Below are positions 7,935-16,657 of a stretch of 64,000 nt of DNA, piece after piece. Source of the stretch: Chloroflexota bacterium (lineage in GTDB: Bacteria > Chloroflexota > Anaerolineae > Anaerolineales > UBA4823); NCBI GenBank assembly GCA_029265355.1, contig JAJUJL010000002.1, positions 268,803 through 332,802 of the forward strand, written 5' to 3'. Every line of letters starts with the position of its first letter. The stretch's first letter is position 1. The position numbers were made by a program, and so were the translations under genes. A model generated the notes under the pieces. The model had not been told where the DNA came from, ran no database searches, and was given only the letters and a program-made list of their open reading frames with translations.

Positions 7935-8501
7935 ATGGCATCAAACCGGGCGAGTGCTTTCCTGGCAGTGGCAGCGGGTATGCTGGCTGGCGCTGGCTTA
8001 GGGGTGATTATTTTGTTTGGCTTAGGAAATCTGGATTTACTCGCCTCGCTCAAGTCACCCTGGGAAAATCAACCTGCGCCAAAGGTCGGGTATTCGGCGC
8101 CAGATTTTGAGCTGAACAACCTGGCAGGGGAAACGATTAAACTGAGCAATCTGCGCGGTAAGCCTGTTTTGATTAACTTCTGGGCTACCTGGTGTGGACC
8201 TTGCCGCCTGGAAATGCCTGATCTTCAAAAGATCTACGAAAACTATCAAGGGGATTTCGAGGTGCTGGCAGTAAACGCCGATGAACAGGAGAGAATAGTG
8301 GCGAAGTTTGCCAAAGATATTGGCATAACCTTTGAGGTCCTCCTGGATCCCGGTGCAAATGTGCAAAGCCTCTACCAACTGCGCGGTTATCCGACATCCT
8401 TCCTGGTGGATCAGGAAGGCGTCATCCGCGTCCAACACATTGGCATCATGCACGAAGCCCAGTTGGTAGAATACCTGGCAGAGGTGGGCTTGAGCAGATG
8501 A
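7935..8501 (+). CDS. TlpA/ResA-type membrane-anchored thioredoxin
   Basis: A 188-residue protein with one N-terminal signal-anchor helix (about residues 7-33) and an AhpC/TSA-Redoxin-type thioredoxin domain. The active site is WCGPC, Cys87 and Cys90, and a cis-Pro follows in 'GYPTSFLVD'. It should act as an extracytoplasmic disulfide reductase, for example in cytochrome c maturation, using electrons from CcdA. Start choice: ATG 7935, or GTG 7926 overlapping the ccdA stop as GTGA. A much longer open frame back to 7632 overlaps ccdA and is discarded. The stop overlaps the next start by 4 bp (ATGA). Confidence 0.9.
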   Translation: MASNRASAFLAVAAGMLAGAGLGVIILFGLGNLDLLASLKSPWENQPAPKVGYSAPDFELNNLAGETIKLSNLRGKPVLINFWATWCGPCRLEMPDLQKIYENYQGDFEVLAVNADEQERIVAKFAKDIGITFEVLLDPGANVQSLYQLRGYPTSFLVDQEGVIRVQHIGIMHEAQLVEYLAEVGLSR

Positions 8502-9499
8502 TCACGGTCACATTATACAGCCGCAGCGATTGCCACTTGTGTGAACAAGCTTTCGATGACCTAAAGAGCCTGCAAGAGCAATACCCTCACAAGCTCACCG
8601 TGATTGATGTGGACAGCACACAGGAATTGCGCCGTAAGTACGGGTTTGAAGTGCCGGTGGTGGAAATCGGCCCCTATACATTGAAAGCCCCCATCACGCG
8701 ACAAGAGCTGCAATTCACGCTGGCAGCCGCCCGAGACCGGCAAGTTTCCATCGACCGCTTGAATGATCCAGCCTACATGGGACCGGTGACCTGGACGCGC
8801 TCCGATGGATTCACCTACTGGATGTCCCGGCATTACATGGCAGTCTTTAATCTCCTGGTATTTATCTATGTGGGATTGCCATTTTTAGCGCCGCTGTTGA
8901 TGAAAGCCGGTGCAGAGATACCAGCGCGATGGATCTATCGAGGTTATGGGATGGTTTGCCATCAGTTGGGATACCGTTCGTTCTACATTCTTGGCGAACA
9001 GGCAGAGTATCCGCGAACTGCTGCGGGTGTGCCCGGTTTGCGAACTTTTGCTGAGGCGACGGGATTGAGCGAAGAATCGGATCCTCAGGCGCTGCTGGAT
9101 GCCAGGAATTTCATTGGAAACGACCAGCTTGGTTACAAAGTGGCCTTATGCCAGCGGGATGTATCGATTTACGGTGCGATCCTGTTATTTGGCTTGCTTT
9201 TCGCCGCCACCGGGCGTCGCATACCCGCCTTGCCCTGGTACTTGTGGATTGTGATTGGCATTCTGCCAATTGCCTGGGACGGTCTCTCGCAACTCATCAG
9301 CCAACCGCCGCTTGGCTTCTTGCCATACCGTGAGAGCACGCCGCTTTTGCGAATAGTGACCGGTGGGTTGTTCGGGCTGACCACAGCCTGGTTCGGGTAC
9401 CCAATGGTGGAAGAAACTATGGCTGATACGCGCCAGCTCATGAGCGCCCGGCTCGAGCGAGCGCGACGGACGTCTGCAAATGCACTTCCAGCAGATTAA
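8498..9499 (+). CDS. Glutaredoxin-like domain fused to DUF2085 membrane domain
   Basis: A 333-residue fusion. Residues 1-85 form a glutaredoxin-like domain of the DUF836 kind with Cys12-His-Leu-Cys15 and the cis-Pro motif 'VPVVEIG'. After a linker, residues about 110-320 form a DUF2085 membrane domain with four or five helices. Its hallmark 'CHQ...RSF' is present as 'MVCHQLGYRSFYILG', but the usual CARC motif reads Cys-Gln-Arg-Asp, and an insert of roughly 50 residues separates the two halves. DUF2085 function is unknown. Starting 4 bp inside tlpA and lying behind ccdA, it may be an additional thiol carrier at the inner membrane face. Translationally coupled to tlpA by ATGA. Confidence 0.85.
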   Translation: MITVTLYSRSDCHLCEQAFDDLKSLQEQYPHKLTVIDVDSTQELRRKYGFEVPVVEIGPYTLKAPITRQELQFTLAAARDRQVSIDRLNDPAYMGPVTWTRSDGFTYWMSRHYMAVFNLLVFIYVGLPFLAPLLMKAGAEIPARWIYRGYGMVCHQLGYRSFYILGEQAEYPRTAAGVPGLRTFAEATGLSEESDPQALLDARNFIGNDQLGYKVALCQRDVSIYGAILLFGLLFAATGRRIPALPWYLWIVIGILPIAWDGLSQLISQPPLGFLPYRESTPLLRIVTGGLFGLTTAWFGYPMVEETMADTRQLMSARLERARRTSANALPAD

Positions 9500-10289
9500 T
9501 GGGCTGCAATACCTGACTTTCGATCTTCTGACCGAGGCGGGGGTGCGCCATGGGATTTTCACCCGTCACGGAGGGGTCAGTCAATCACCCTGGGCATCCC
9601 TCAACGTGGGCAGCACCGTAGGAGACGACCCCCAGCATGTGAAGCGCAATAAAGAATTAACCCTGGAGGCGATGGAGCTGCCCGGACACAGCGTATTTGA
9701 TGTCTGGCAGGTGCACGGGAGCGAGGTGGTTTGCGCGCACGCCCCACGACCATTCGATCAGGTGCACGCTCGGGCCGATGCAATCTTAACTGATCAAGCA
9801 GGGGTCACCTTGATGATGCGATTTGCGGATTGCGTACCGATTTTGTTGACAGATCCGGTACGGCGCGTCGTTGGAATAGTCCATGCCGGTTGGCAAGGCA
9901 CCGTCAGGCGGGTTATCCAGGCGGCGATCCATGTGATGGCAGAACAATATAGCTCACGCCCCCAGAATGTGCGCGCTGTCTTAGGCCCGTCGATCGGCCC
10001 AGATCATTACGTGGTTGGGAGAGAGGTTATCGAGCAAGTGCGCAGCGAGTTTGGCGCTGATGCGCAAGAATTCCTGAGACCAACACCCGATGAGTCATCC
10101 AGCGAGAGAGCATACCTGAACTTGTGGCGAGCCAACCAATTCTTGTTGGAACAGGTTGGAGTCCTAAATGTCCAGCTTGCGCAAATCTGTACGGCCTGCC
10201 ATGTTCAGGATTGGTATTCTCACCGCCAGGAACGAGGACTGACAGGTCGATTCGGCGCGTTGGTGGCGTTGAATAATCATCACCAATAA
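9480..10289 (+). CDS. pgeF: Peptidoglycan editing factor PgeF / purine nucleoside phosphorylase (YfiH, laccase-domain)
   Basis: A 269-residue single-domain protein of the Cu-oxidase_4/YfiH family. The metal-site residues are visible: His in 'WQVHGSEV', Cys in 'FADCVPILL', His in 'VHAGWQGT'. Known members were first called polyphenol oxidases; E. coli YfiH removes wrong L-Ser-containing peptidoglycan precursors, and other members phosphorolyse purine nucleosides. The start overlaps the preceding gene by 20 bp. It sits directly upstream of yggS, an arrangement seen in many bacteria where these genes lie near cell division and cell-wall genes. Confidence 0.92.
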   Translation: MHFQQINGLQYLTFDLLTEAGVRHGIFTRHGGVSQSPWASLNVGSTVGDDPQHVKRNKELTLEAMELPGHSVFDVWQVHGSEVVCAHAPRPFDQVHARADAILTDQAGVTLMMRFADCVPILLTDPVRRVVGIVHAGWQGTVRRVIQAAIHVMAEQYSSRPQNVRAVLGPSIGPDHYVVGREVIEQVRSEFGADAQEFLRPTPDESSSERAYLNLWRANQFLLEQVGVLNVQLAQICTACHVQDWYSHRQERGLTGRFGALVALNNHHQ

Positions 10290-10298
10290 GGTCTGGCC

Positions 10299-11036
10299 AT
10301 GAACACCTTCCCAGATGAAGCTGTGATCCGTGCAAATTATCTGCGTGTAATGGAGCGAATTCAAACGTCAGCCGCGCGAGCCAATCGAAATGCAGATGAA
10401 ATCCATCTGGTGGTGGTGACAAAGGGGCAACCGTTGCAGGTGGTTCGGGCGGCAATCGCCGCAGGAGCAACCCGTCTAGGTGAGAACTATCCTGAAGAAG
10501 GCGTTGAAAAAATACTGGCCTTAGGTGGAAATTGTGGTGTAGAATGGCATATGATCGGGCATGTGCAAAGCCGCAAGGCGAGAATGGTCTGTGAACATTA
10601 CACCTGCTTGCATTCGCTCGACAGTGTGCACCTGGCTCAACGGCTTGACCGGTTCTGTTCCGAACTTGGAAGACAACTGCCCGTGTTCTTGGAGTTAAAT
10701 GTCTCAGGGGAGGAAAGCAAGTTTGGTTTCCCGGCCTGGGATGACAATCATTGGGAATCGCTTGCCGTGGCTATCGAACAGATTGCTGCGTTACCCAACC
10801 TGAGAGTAAGAGGACTGATGACCATGGCTCCGTATTTTCTCCAGGCAGAGCAAGCCAGGCCTTTTTTTCATCGCCTGAGAGAGTGGCGAGATCGCCTGGC
10901 GGACCGCTTCCCGCACGTTGACTGGACCGATTTATCGATGGGTATGAGCTCGGATTTCGAGGCGGCGATCATGGAAGGTGCAACATTTGTGCGCATAGGG
11001 CAGGCGATATTAGGACCTCGCCCCGTATCAGATTAG
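10299..11036 (+). CDS. yggS: PLP homeostasis protein YggS/PLPBP
   Basis: A 245-residue alanine-racemase-like TIM-barrel protein without the racemase C-terminal domain. The PLP lysine is in '[12 protein letters not shown]', where the usual Ser-Lys-Thr is Thr-Lys-Gly. Other family signatures are 'GENYPEE', '[12 protein letters not shown]', '[13 protein letters not shown]', 'GLMTMAP' and the phosphate-binding '[13 protein letters not shown]'. It binds pyridoxal phosphate and keeps its level balanced; no enzymatic activity is known. Ten bp downstream of pgeF and followed by yggT, a classic pairing. Confidence 0.95.
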   Translation: MNTFPDEAVIRANYLRVMERIQTSAARANRNADEIHLVVVTKGQPLQVVRAAIAAGATRLGENYPEEGVEKILALGGNCGVEWHMIGHVQSRKARMVCEHYTCLHSLDSVHLAQRLDRFCSELGRQLPVFLELNVSGEESKFGFPAWDDNHWESLAVAIEQIAALPNLRVRGLMTMAPYFLQAEQARPFFHRLREWRDRLADRFPHVDWTDLSMGMSSDFEAAIMEGATFVRIGQAILGPRPVSD

Positions 11037-11056
11037 ATTGATCTTGGAGTGTTGGC

Positions 11057-11314
11057 GTGAACGTTCTTGTGATTACCATCAATATGATTGCACAGGTGAT
11101 CACCTTATTGGTGATTGCCAGTGTACTGCTTTCTTACTTTCTCTCACCGTACCACCCGGCGCGCAAATTCGTTGATGATCTGGTTGAACCCATGTTAGCG
11201 CCAATCCGCCGGATTGTGCCAAGCGCTGGTATGCTCGATTTTAGCCCGATGGTCTTGATACTGCTCGTGCAGATCGTGACGCGATTCCTGATCGGGGTAC
11301 TGGCTTCAAATTAG
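11057..11314 (+). CDS. yggT: YggT family membrane protein
   Basis: An 85-residue protein with two hydrophobic helices around a short loop containing 'DDLVEPMLAPIRRIVPSAGMLDFSPMV' split features typical of the family (Pro-rich loop, then D-x-S-P). The start is GTG at 11057 with GGAG 7 bp upstream. YggT proteins are found beside yggS and are linked to membrane organisation or osmotic stress; the mechanism is unknown. Confidence 0.88.
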   Translation: MNVLVITINMIAQVITLLVIASVLLSYFLSPYHPARKFVDDLVEPMLAPIRRIVPSAGMLDFSPMVLILLVQIVTRFLIGVLASN

Positions 11315-11331
11315 TAAACACGGGGTGCAAC

Positions 11332-11643
11332 TTGACAGAGCGTAAGTATCACCTGCATCATGGACAAAAAGGGGCTGCGCTGGCTATCCGCGTGACACCG
11401 CGAGCCAGGAAAAATGAGATCACCGAAATCTTGTCGGACGGTACTGTACGTATCCGCCTGGTTGCACCTCCCGTAGAGGGAAAAGCAAACGAAGCATTGA
11501 TCGAGTTCCTGTCCGAGGTGTTGGAAGTCCCCCGGAGCAGCATCGAGATTGTTGCAGGACAAACTGGGCGGGATAAGTTGATCTCGGTGCTGAACCTGGA
11601 TGCGGCAACCGTTCAGCAAAGGATTTTGAACCGGTTAGAATGA
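11332..11643 (+). CDS. DUF167 (YggU) family protein
   Basis: A 103-residue small alpha/beta protein with the family signatures 'RVTPRARKNEI' and 'APPVEGKANEALIEFL', and a C-terminal 'IVAGQTGRDKLISV'. The usual start in the family is close to residue 1 here, which would use TTG at 11332. It is the last gene of the pgeF-yggS-yggT series. The function of the family is unknown. Confidence 0.88.
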   Translation: MTERKYHLHHGQKGAALAIRVTPRARKNEITEILSDGTVRIRLVAPPVEGKANEALIEFLSEVLEVPRSSIEIVAGQTGRDKLISVLNLDAATVQQRILNRLE

Positions 11644-11678
11644 GCGATTGATTAACCTGGTCTTCCAGATGTTCAAGC

Positions 11679-14210
11679 CTACGAGGTTTGAGCTTGCTTC
11701 TGGGCAAGTCTTTCAGGGTGGGGTAGCTCAAGACCGCTCAATTCATAGATCCACAATGCCTGGTAGGCAGCTTCCACCAGTGCGCCAGGCTGCCCTGTGT
11801 AGAGCTGGTAGATTGTAGGGATGAAATATTTCTCGGGCAGGGTGGCGCACAGTTGCAGAGCAGCCAATTTCTCCTCCGGCGTTCCTTCCGCCATACACTG
11901 CGCCAGCAACTCAAATGCCGCGCGGCTGCTGGAGATGCCGATGCCTTTCTTGCTGGCGAATGCCAGCAACCAGGGAATATCTTGTAACGGGGGCTGTGTC
12001 ACGGGCAGGCGTGGATCAGGCCTGGCGAGCTGCTCTAAAGCCTGACTGGCAGCATTCTTTACCACCCATTGAGAATCTTGGGTGGCGATGTTTTCCAGGA
12101 TCAATTGAGACCAGGGTTGGCGAATCCGCGCCAATCCGAAAACGACTGCGCGGCGGACGAGTAAATCGTCCAATGTGGCGCCTTCTTGCAGGGCGGCATG
12201 ACCTTCATTGGGGTCAATCGCCAAAGCCTCTGCAGATGCCCGGCGGAGCTCTTCCTGGCCCTGCAATAATCCTTCGGCGAGAATCTCCAATGTGCTGTGG
12301 CTGCCGATCGACGCCAGAGCCAGGGAGGCTGCACGAAAGACATTGGGAACTGGATCTGCAAAAAGGGACTTTAAGTCCTCGATCTCGTTGATCTCTGGAA
12401 GCATGCCAAATCCCAGGGCAGCCAGTTGGCGTTGGTCTGGATTCTGGCTGCGACTGATCTGATGAAGCAAGGTGGTAATACCTGGCGTTCTGGAAAGGAC
12501 GATATTGGTCAATGCACTGCACCGCAACCCCATCGGAAGCGTCTCGTCTTGCAGCAAGCCAACCAGGCGGCGCATAACCACGGGTCTCCAACTGGCTCCC
12601 TCGGGCGCACAGCGCAGCCATTTGCCAAGCTTTAGGGTTGTGCGGTGAAGCGGGGGGCGGCTGAGATCCAGCATGGCCTGGAGAACTCCTGGGTCAGGAT
12701 CAAGCAGAGCAGCCAGGAAGCAGAGTGCGTCGTCACGCGTACTCCAAGGAGATGCCTGGGGCCATTTCAGGCGTTGTTGTGCGCGTGGAAAGTGCATGCG
12801 TGCTTCCATACCGCAGGCAGATAGATAGCTGAGCAGGATGGGATGGGTAAAACCGATGCGTCCCCCCGCGAATGTCTGCAAAATTCCGCTACCCTGTTTA
12901 AGAGGCAGCGCCTGGAGAAGTTCAGGCTCGATCGCTTCGGCAGCCGCCAATGACAGCGCCTCTTTAGTATCCAGCACTGGCTTTTCTACGACCAAAGCCA
13001 GCATAGCAAATGCTTCCAGAGCAGAGCGGGCGCTCGGGTTCAGTGGGTCTTCTGGCGTAAATAACTGTCGACGAAGATAAGCTTCGATGGCCTCAACTGG
13101 ACCCGGACCCAGGGAATCGCCCGCGTAAGCTGCCCATAGTTTCAATGTCAACTCCAAAGGCGTGAGTATGATGGCCTTGCTCTCGACCCAGGCGTTGAGA
13201 ATGAGTGGATCAGCCGTGTCGCGGAGGGTATCAGGAGTCTGGATATGTAGAGCCCAGAGCTGGCTCCACTTCTCGATGAATTCTTTATGTTGGGCTCGCG
13301 TCCACCTGGCTGGTGTGAGAGGGACGAATCCCAGCTTAACTAGCCGCCCCAAAAAAGTGTCTGAAGCGGTTACCGCGATGCGCAGGGCAGGGAAACCTGC
13401 CGTCAAGGATTGCAGGTAATAGGTGATATGCTCGAAATCTAAAGTTGGCAACTCATCCATGCCATCGATGAGCAGCATGATGCGTCCGCTGAATACAGCC
13501 TGGCGCACGTATTGGGCAATTCGCCGGTAACGGATGGCAGGCATGCGAGCTGCAACAGCTTTGGATAGAATTTCCAGCGCGCTGCTTGGGCTGATGGTCC
13601 CGGCATCTGCCAACTGCCCCATAACTTCTTGATGGACGGGTAGGAAGGGGATAAGATCCGCAACGTGCAGCAATAAGGGAATGCGATTGTGCAGATCTCC
13701 AGGCAGCGCCTCTCTGCGGGCAGCCTGAATGACCAGGTCAGCGATCGCAATCGATTTGCCTACCCCTGTTTGTCCGATGATGACGACATTCCTGCCCCTG
13801 GATAGCGCTTCGGCAAGTGTCAGGGTGGGGGCGCCAAATTGGGAGGCGACTTCTGGGCTGCCAGGTGATATCGGGATTGCCAGGCTGGAGATATCTTCAA
13901 TAAATTGAACGTCGCCAACAATGGCGGGCAGAGGAGGCGCCAACAGCCTGGGTGGAATTAATAACTCATCCAGGGAAAATAAAGGAGCGGCAAGATGATT
14001 GTTCTGCACCTGGCGCAGCATTTCGTTGCACAGGCGAGTCTCCAGGCCGGTTGCTGCGTCCAGGCGACTCGATCGAATTGCGCTCGCTGCACGCTGCAAT
14101 ATTTGACCCAGCGCCGGACGCAGGCGTAAGAACAGCCACCAGAATAAGGTCGCTGCTAGGAAGCCCAACCAAAATGAAACCCGGTCGAAATTTTCGAGCA
14201 AGCGAGACAT
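11679..14210 (-). CDS. Membrane-anchored STAND NTPase: NACHT domain with HEAT repeats
   Basis: An 843-residue protein. Residues about 12-30 form one hydrophobic helix, followed by a cytoplasmic region. A NACHT-type ATPase lies at about residues 120-400: Walker A GQTGVGKS near residue 148 and Walker B with extra acidic residues, LLIDGMDEL, near 245. After a helical middle part, residues about 520-830 are HEAT/PBS-lyase-like repeats ('ALGFGMLPEIN', 'AASLALASIGS', 'AVVFGLARI'). STAND NTPases sense a ligand through their repeats and oligomerise; many act in signalling, and some (Avs-like) in phage defence. No toxic effector domain is visible, so an immune role is only a possibility; the N-terminal helix could be a membrane-acting part. 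Its ATG lies 2 bp after the zinc-ribbon gene's stop, so the two are cotranscribed. Confidence 0.82.
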   Translation of the reverse strand: MSRLLENFDRVSFWLGFLAATLFWWLFLRLRPALGQILQRAASAIRSSRLDAATGLETRLCNEMLRQVQNNHLAAPLFSLDELLIPPRLLAPPLPAIVGDVQFIEDISSLAIPISPGSPEVASQFGAPTLTLAEALSRGRNVVIIGQTGVGKSIAIADLVIQAARREALPGDLHNRIPLLLHVADLIPFLPVHQEVMGQLADAGTISPSSALEILSKAVAARMPAIRYRRIAQYVRQAVFSGRIMLLIDGMDELPTLDFEHITYYLQSLTAGFPALRIAVTASDTFLGRLVKLGFVPLTPARWTRAQHKEFIEKWSQLWALHIQTPDTLRDTADPLILNAWVESKAIILTPLELTLKLWAAYAGDSLGPGPVEAIEAYLRRQLFTPEDPLNPSARSALEAFAMLALVVEKPVLDTKEALSLAAAEAIEPELLQALPLKQGSGILQTFAGGRIGFTHPILLSYLSACGMEARMHFPRAQQRLKWPQASPWSTRDDALCFLAALLDPDPGVLQAMLDLSRPPLHRTTLKLGKWLRCAPEGASWRPVVMRRLVGLLQDETLPMGLRCSALTNIVLSRTPGITTLLHQISRSQNPDQRQLAALGFGMLPEINEIEDLKSLFADPVPNVFRAASLALASIGSHSTLEILAEGLLQGQEELRRASAEALAIDPNEGHAALQEGATLDDLLVRRAVVFGLARIRQPWSQLILENIATQDSQWVVKNAASQALEQLARPDPRLPVTQPPLQDIPWLLAFASKKGIGISSSRAAFELLAQCMAEGTPEEKLAALQLCATLPEKYFIPTIYQLYTGQPGALVEAAYQALWIYELSGLELPHPERLAQKQAQTS

Positions 14211-14212
14211 GC

Positions 14213-14914
14213 TTAGCCTATGTACAGAATTCTACCGCAGGTGCTACAACGGGTAAGCTGGTTTTGCGAACGAGAAGCATGTAGTAGAGCTGCACTGAGC
14301 TGCGTGCCGCACGCTGAGCAATTGCCGTTGATCACTTTGGAGACTGCCACACCACGCCGGGATTGACGCAAGCTGAGGTAGATCTGCATTTGCTCTGCTG
14401 CCAACCCCTGGGAGGCTGCGTCACGTTCCTGTGTCAATCTTTCGATTTCCTGCACCAGCTTGTTTCTTTCCAAGATTAGCAATTGATTGTTCGATTGGTT
14501 GCGCTGTGTGGCTTCACGCAAATTTTCCGCAGCCTGATGGTAGTTTGACTCCATCTCCTCGTAGATGATCATGGCTTCTAATTGGCGATCCTCTAAAACC
14601 GCCAGGTATTTCTTAAGTGCCACAGCTTCTTTTTGAAGATCCTGCAACTCTTTTGGATTGCGCACACGCCCTCCGTAGAGGGCAGCTTCAGTTTGTTCGA
14701 TCTTGATGCGTTGTGAAGTTACTTCTTCTTCTGCCTTGCGCAAGTTTTTCCGAGCTTCAGCGAGGGTCTGTTGGGCTTTGTTTTCCTCCAGCCTGGCTCG
14801 AGTCAGCTCTTCATCCTGGTTAAGTGCAACATCGATCTCCTGCAATCTCAGGCGATGGTGATCTATCTGGCTATCAGCCTGTTGGACACGGTAGAGAATA
14901 AAGGGGAGACTCAT
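14213..14914 (-). CDS. Coiled-coil protein with C-terminal C4 zinc ribbon
   Basis: A 233-residue protein. Residues about 10-185 are a long charged coiled coil containing the family-typical 'LYGGRVRNPKELQDLQKE'. Residues 199-230 carry a zinc ribbon, CSAC...CSTC, ending in 'GRILYIG'. This is the zf-RING_7/CT398-like (DUF164) family, found widely in bacteria, with a nucleic-acid or secretion-complex link proposed. It has a consensus promoter directly upstream with the ATG only 8 nt after TATAAT, implying a leaderless mRNA. It leads into the NACHT gene 2 bp downstream. Confidence 0.9.
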   Translation of the reverse strand: MSLPFILYRVQQADSQIDHHRLRLQEIDVALNQDEELTRARLEENKAQQTLAEARKNLRKAEEEVTSQRIKIEQTEAALYGGRVRNPKELQDLQKEAVALKKYLAVLEDRQLEAMIIYEEMESNYHQAAENLREATQRNQSNNQLLILERNKLVQEIERLTQERDAASQGLAAEQMQIYLSLRQSRRGVAVSKVINGNCSACGTQLSAALLHASRSQNQLTRCSTCGRILYIG

Positions 14915-14922
14915 TTGGCTTC

Positions 14923-14951
14923 ATTATAGAAGGGGTTGTCTGGTCTTGCAA
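14923..14951 (-). promoter_or_regulatory. Strong promoter giving a leaderless transcript of the zinc-ribbon gene
   Basis: On the minus strand TTGCAA (14951-14946), a 17-bp spacer and TATAAT (14928-14923) form a near-consensus promoter. Only 8 nt separate the -10 box from the ATG at 14914, so transcription should begin at or next to the start codon. No Shine-Dalgarno sequence is present. Confidence 0.7.
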
Positions 14952-15034
14952 GAGGATCAGCAAAGTTGGCTCAAAATCGCAGCTTACGGAATTGTCAAGC
15001 CGGAGGCTATGAGGGTGTCGGTTACAATTGCCGC

Positions 15035-16657
15035 ATGAAGCGAAACTCTTCCTTTCGATATTCGGGCATCGTTTATGGATTATTTTTGTTATCGGTAAGT
15101 ATTCCATATTTGCTCGCCTGGAAGATGGCGGGTGCAGATCTTGCTTTTGGTGGATTTTTATTCAATCCGATTGATGGCTATTCTTACCTGGCGAAAATGC
15201 GCCAGGGATGGGATGGCGCCTGGCGGTTTGTGTTGCCTTTTAGTGCACAACCCGGGAGCGGGGCGTATATTTATCTTTTCTATCTCTTCCTCGGCCACAT
15301 TGCCCGCCAGTTTTCACTCTCCTTGCCGTTCACATTTCACATCGCGCGCCTGGCCAGCGCCTTGTTCATGATCTGGTCTTTAGATCGTTTCATCCAGCGA
15401 GCGCTGCCAGGTCATGTCAACTATAGAGCAGCGCTCCTGCTCGTCGCCTTTGGATCTGGCATGGGGTGGTTGGGGTTAGTGGGGGGATTATTCACCTCTG
15501 ACCTTTGGGTCTCGGAAACTTACCCATTTCTCTCGGCATACAATAACCCCCATTTCACGCTGAGTCTTGGGTTGATGGTGTTGCTGATGACGCCGATTGG
15601 GCTAGCTGGCTCACAGTCCGAGCAGATTCGATCCACGCAGGGCTGGTCTGCAGGATGGGGGTTTGGCGCGGCAGCCTTGCTGCTTGCCGAGCTTTCTCCT
15701 TTTGGAGCAGCGGTGGTTTTACTGGTGTGCCTGGGCCTGGCAACCTGGGATCATTTTGAGCTGAAAAGCAGCCTTCTTTCAAACCATTGGTTGCGGCGAG
15801 CGGTGTGGATTGGATGCGGTTCTCTTCCGATCTCGCTTTACACCTGGTTAGCAGTGCGGGCTGACCCTGTGTTGGCTGCGTGGAATGCTCAAAACCTCAC
15901 CCTGTCTCCGCCGTGGTGGGATATTGCACTGTCACTTTCACCTGCGCTGCCAGTGGCCATCCTCGGGGCCTGGCGCGCGGTGAGCCTCAATCATCAGCGA
16001 GCTCGCCCGGCAATTCTCTGGGCGGTGCTGGCGCTGCTCCTGGTATACCTGCCATTTGGTTTGCAGCGCAGGTTTCTGATCGGCATCTATATCCCGATCG
16101 CCCTCCTGGCTGTCTCGGCTTTCCAGGTGTGGCAAGCGAATTCCAGGATGCAGCGGCTGACACTGATGATGCTCGTGATCCTGTCGCTGCCATCCAACCT
16201 GGTTGTGATGCTGGCTGCCTGGCAGGGGATTGCCAGCAAAGACGACCGAATCTATCTGTCGGTTGATGAAATCCATGCCTTGCAATGGATCGAGACGAAC
16301 ACTGCTTCTAATGCACTGGTGCTGGCAGGTGCAGAAAGCGGTTTATTGATCCCGGGTTGGACAGGGCGCAGGGTGATCTATGGGCACCCATTCGAAACAG
16401 TGGATGCCCAGACAGAAAAAAAGCTTGTCGAAGCATTTTATTCTGGAGAAATGAGCCCCCAAGAGGCCTGGGAGATGCTTGCGGAAAGAGGAATTGACAT
16501 TGTCTATATGGGCCCACGCGAAAAGAGCAAGTCTATATCTCGCGCCTCTCCGGTCATGGAGCACCTGGAACTTGCTTATACGAATCCCACCATTGACATC
16601 TATCGGGTGATCCATGAGCGGACCGAATTGAGTCGCAACCAGGCAAACTACCCATGA
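15035..16657 (+). CDS. Polytopic membrane protein, GT-C glycosyltransferase-like
   Basis: A 540-residue protein with about 12 hydrophobic helices. A first extracytoplasmic loop contains 'NPIDGYSYLAKMRQGWDG', with an acidic residue in the place where GT-C enzymes keep their catalytic Asp, and a later loop has 'AYNNPHFTLSLGLM'. The soluble C-terminal part ('DEIHALQWIETNTASNALVLA') resembles the periplasmic tail of PMT-like enzymes. I infer transfer of sugars from a lipid carrier, with substrate unknown. Start ATG 15035 lies 6 nt after TACAAT, a possible leaderless promoter, and no SD is visible. It overlaps the next gene by 4 bp (ATGA). Confidence 0.75.
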   Translation: MKRNSSFRYSGIVYGLFLLSVSIPYLLAWKMAGADLAFGGFLFNPIDGYSYLAKMRQGWDGAWRFVLPFSAQPGSGAYIYLFYLFLGHIARQFSLSLPFTFHIARLASALFMIWSLDRFIQRALPGHVNYRAALLLVAFGSGMGWLGLVGGLFTSDLWVSETYPFLSAYNNPHFTLSLGLMVLLMTPIGLAGSQSEQIRSTQGWSAGWGFGAAALLLAELSPFGAAVVLLVCLGLATWDHFELKSSLLSNHWLRRAVWIGCGSLPISLYTWLAVRADPVLAAWNAQNLTLSPPWWDIALSLSPALPVAILGAWRAVSLNHQRARPAILWAVLALLLVYLPFGLQRRFLIGIYIPIALLAVSAFQVWQANSRMQRLTLMMLVILSLPSNLVVMLAAWQGIASKDDRIYLSVDEIHALQWIETNTASNALVLAGAESGLLIPGWTGRRVIYGHPFETVDAQTEKKLVEAFYSGEMSPQEAWEMLAERGIDIVYMGPREKSKSISRASPVMEHLELAYTNPTIDIYRVIHERTELSRNQANYP

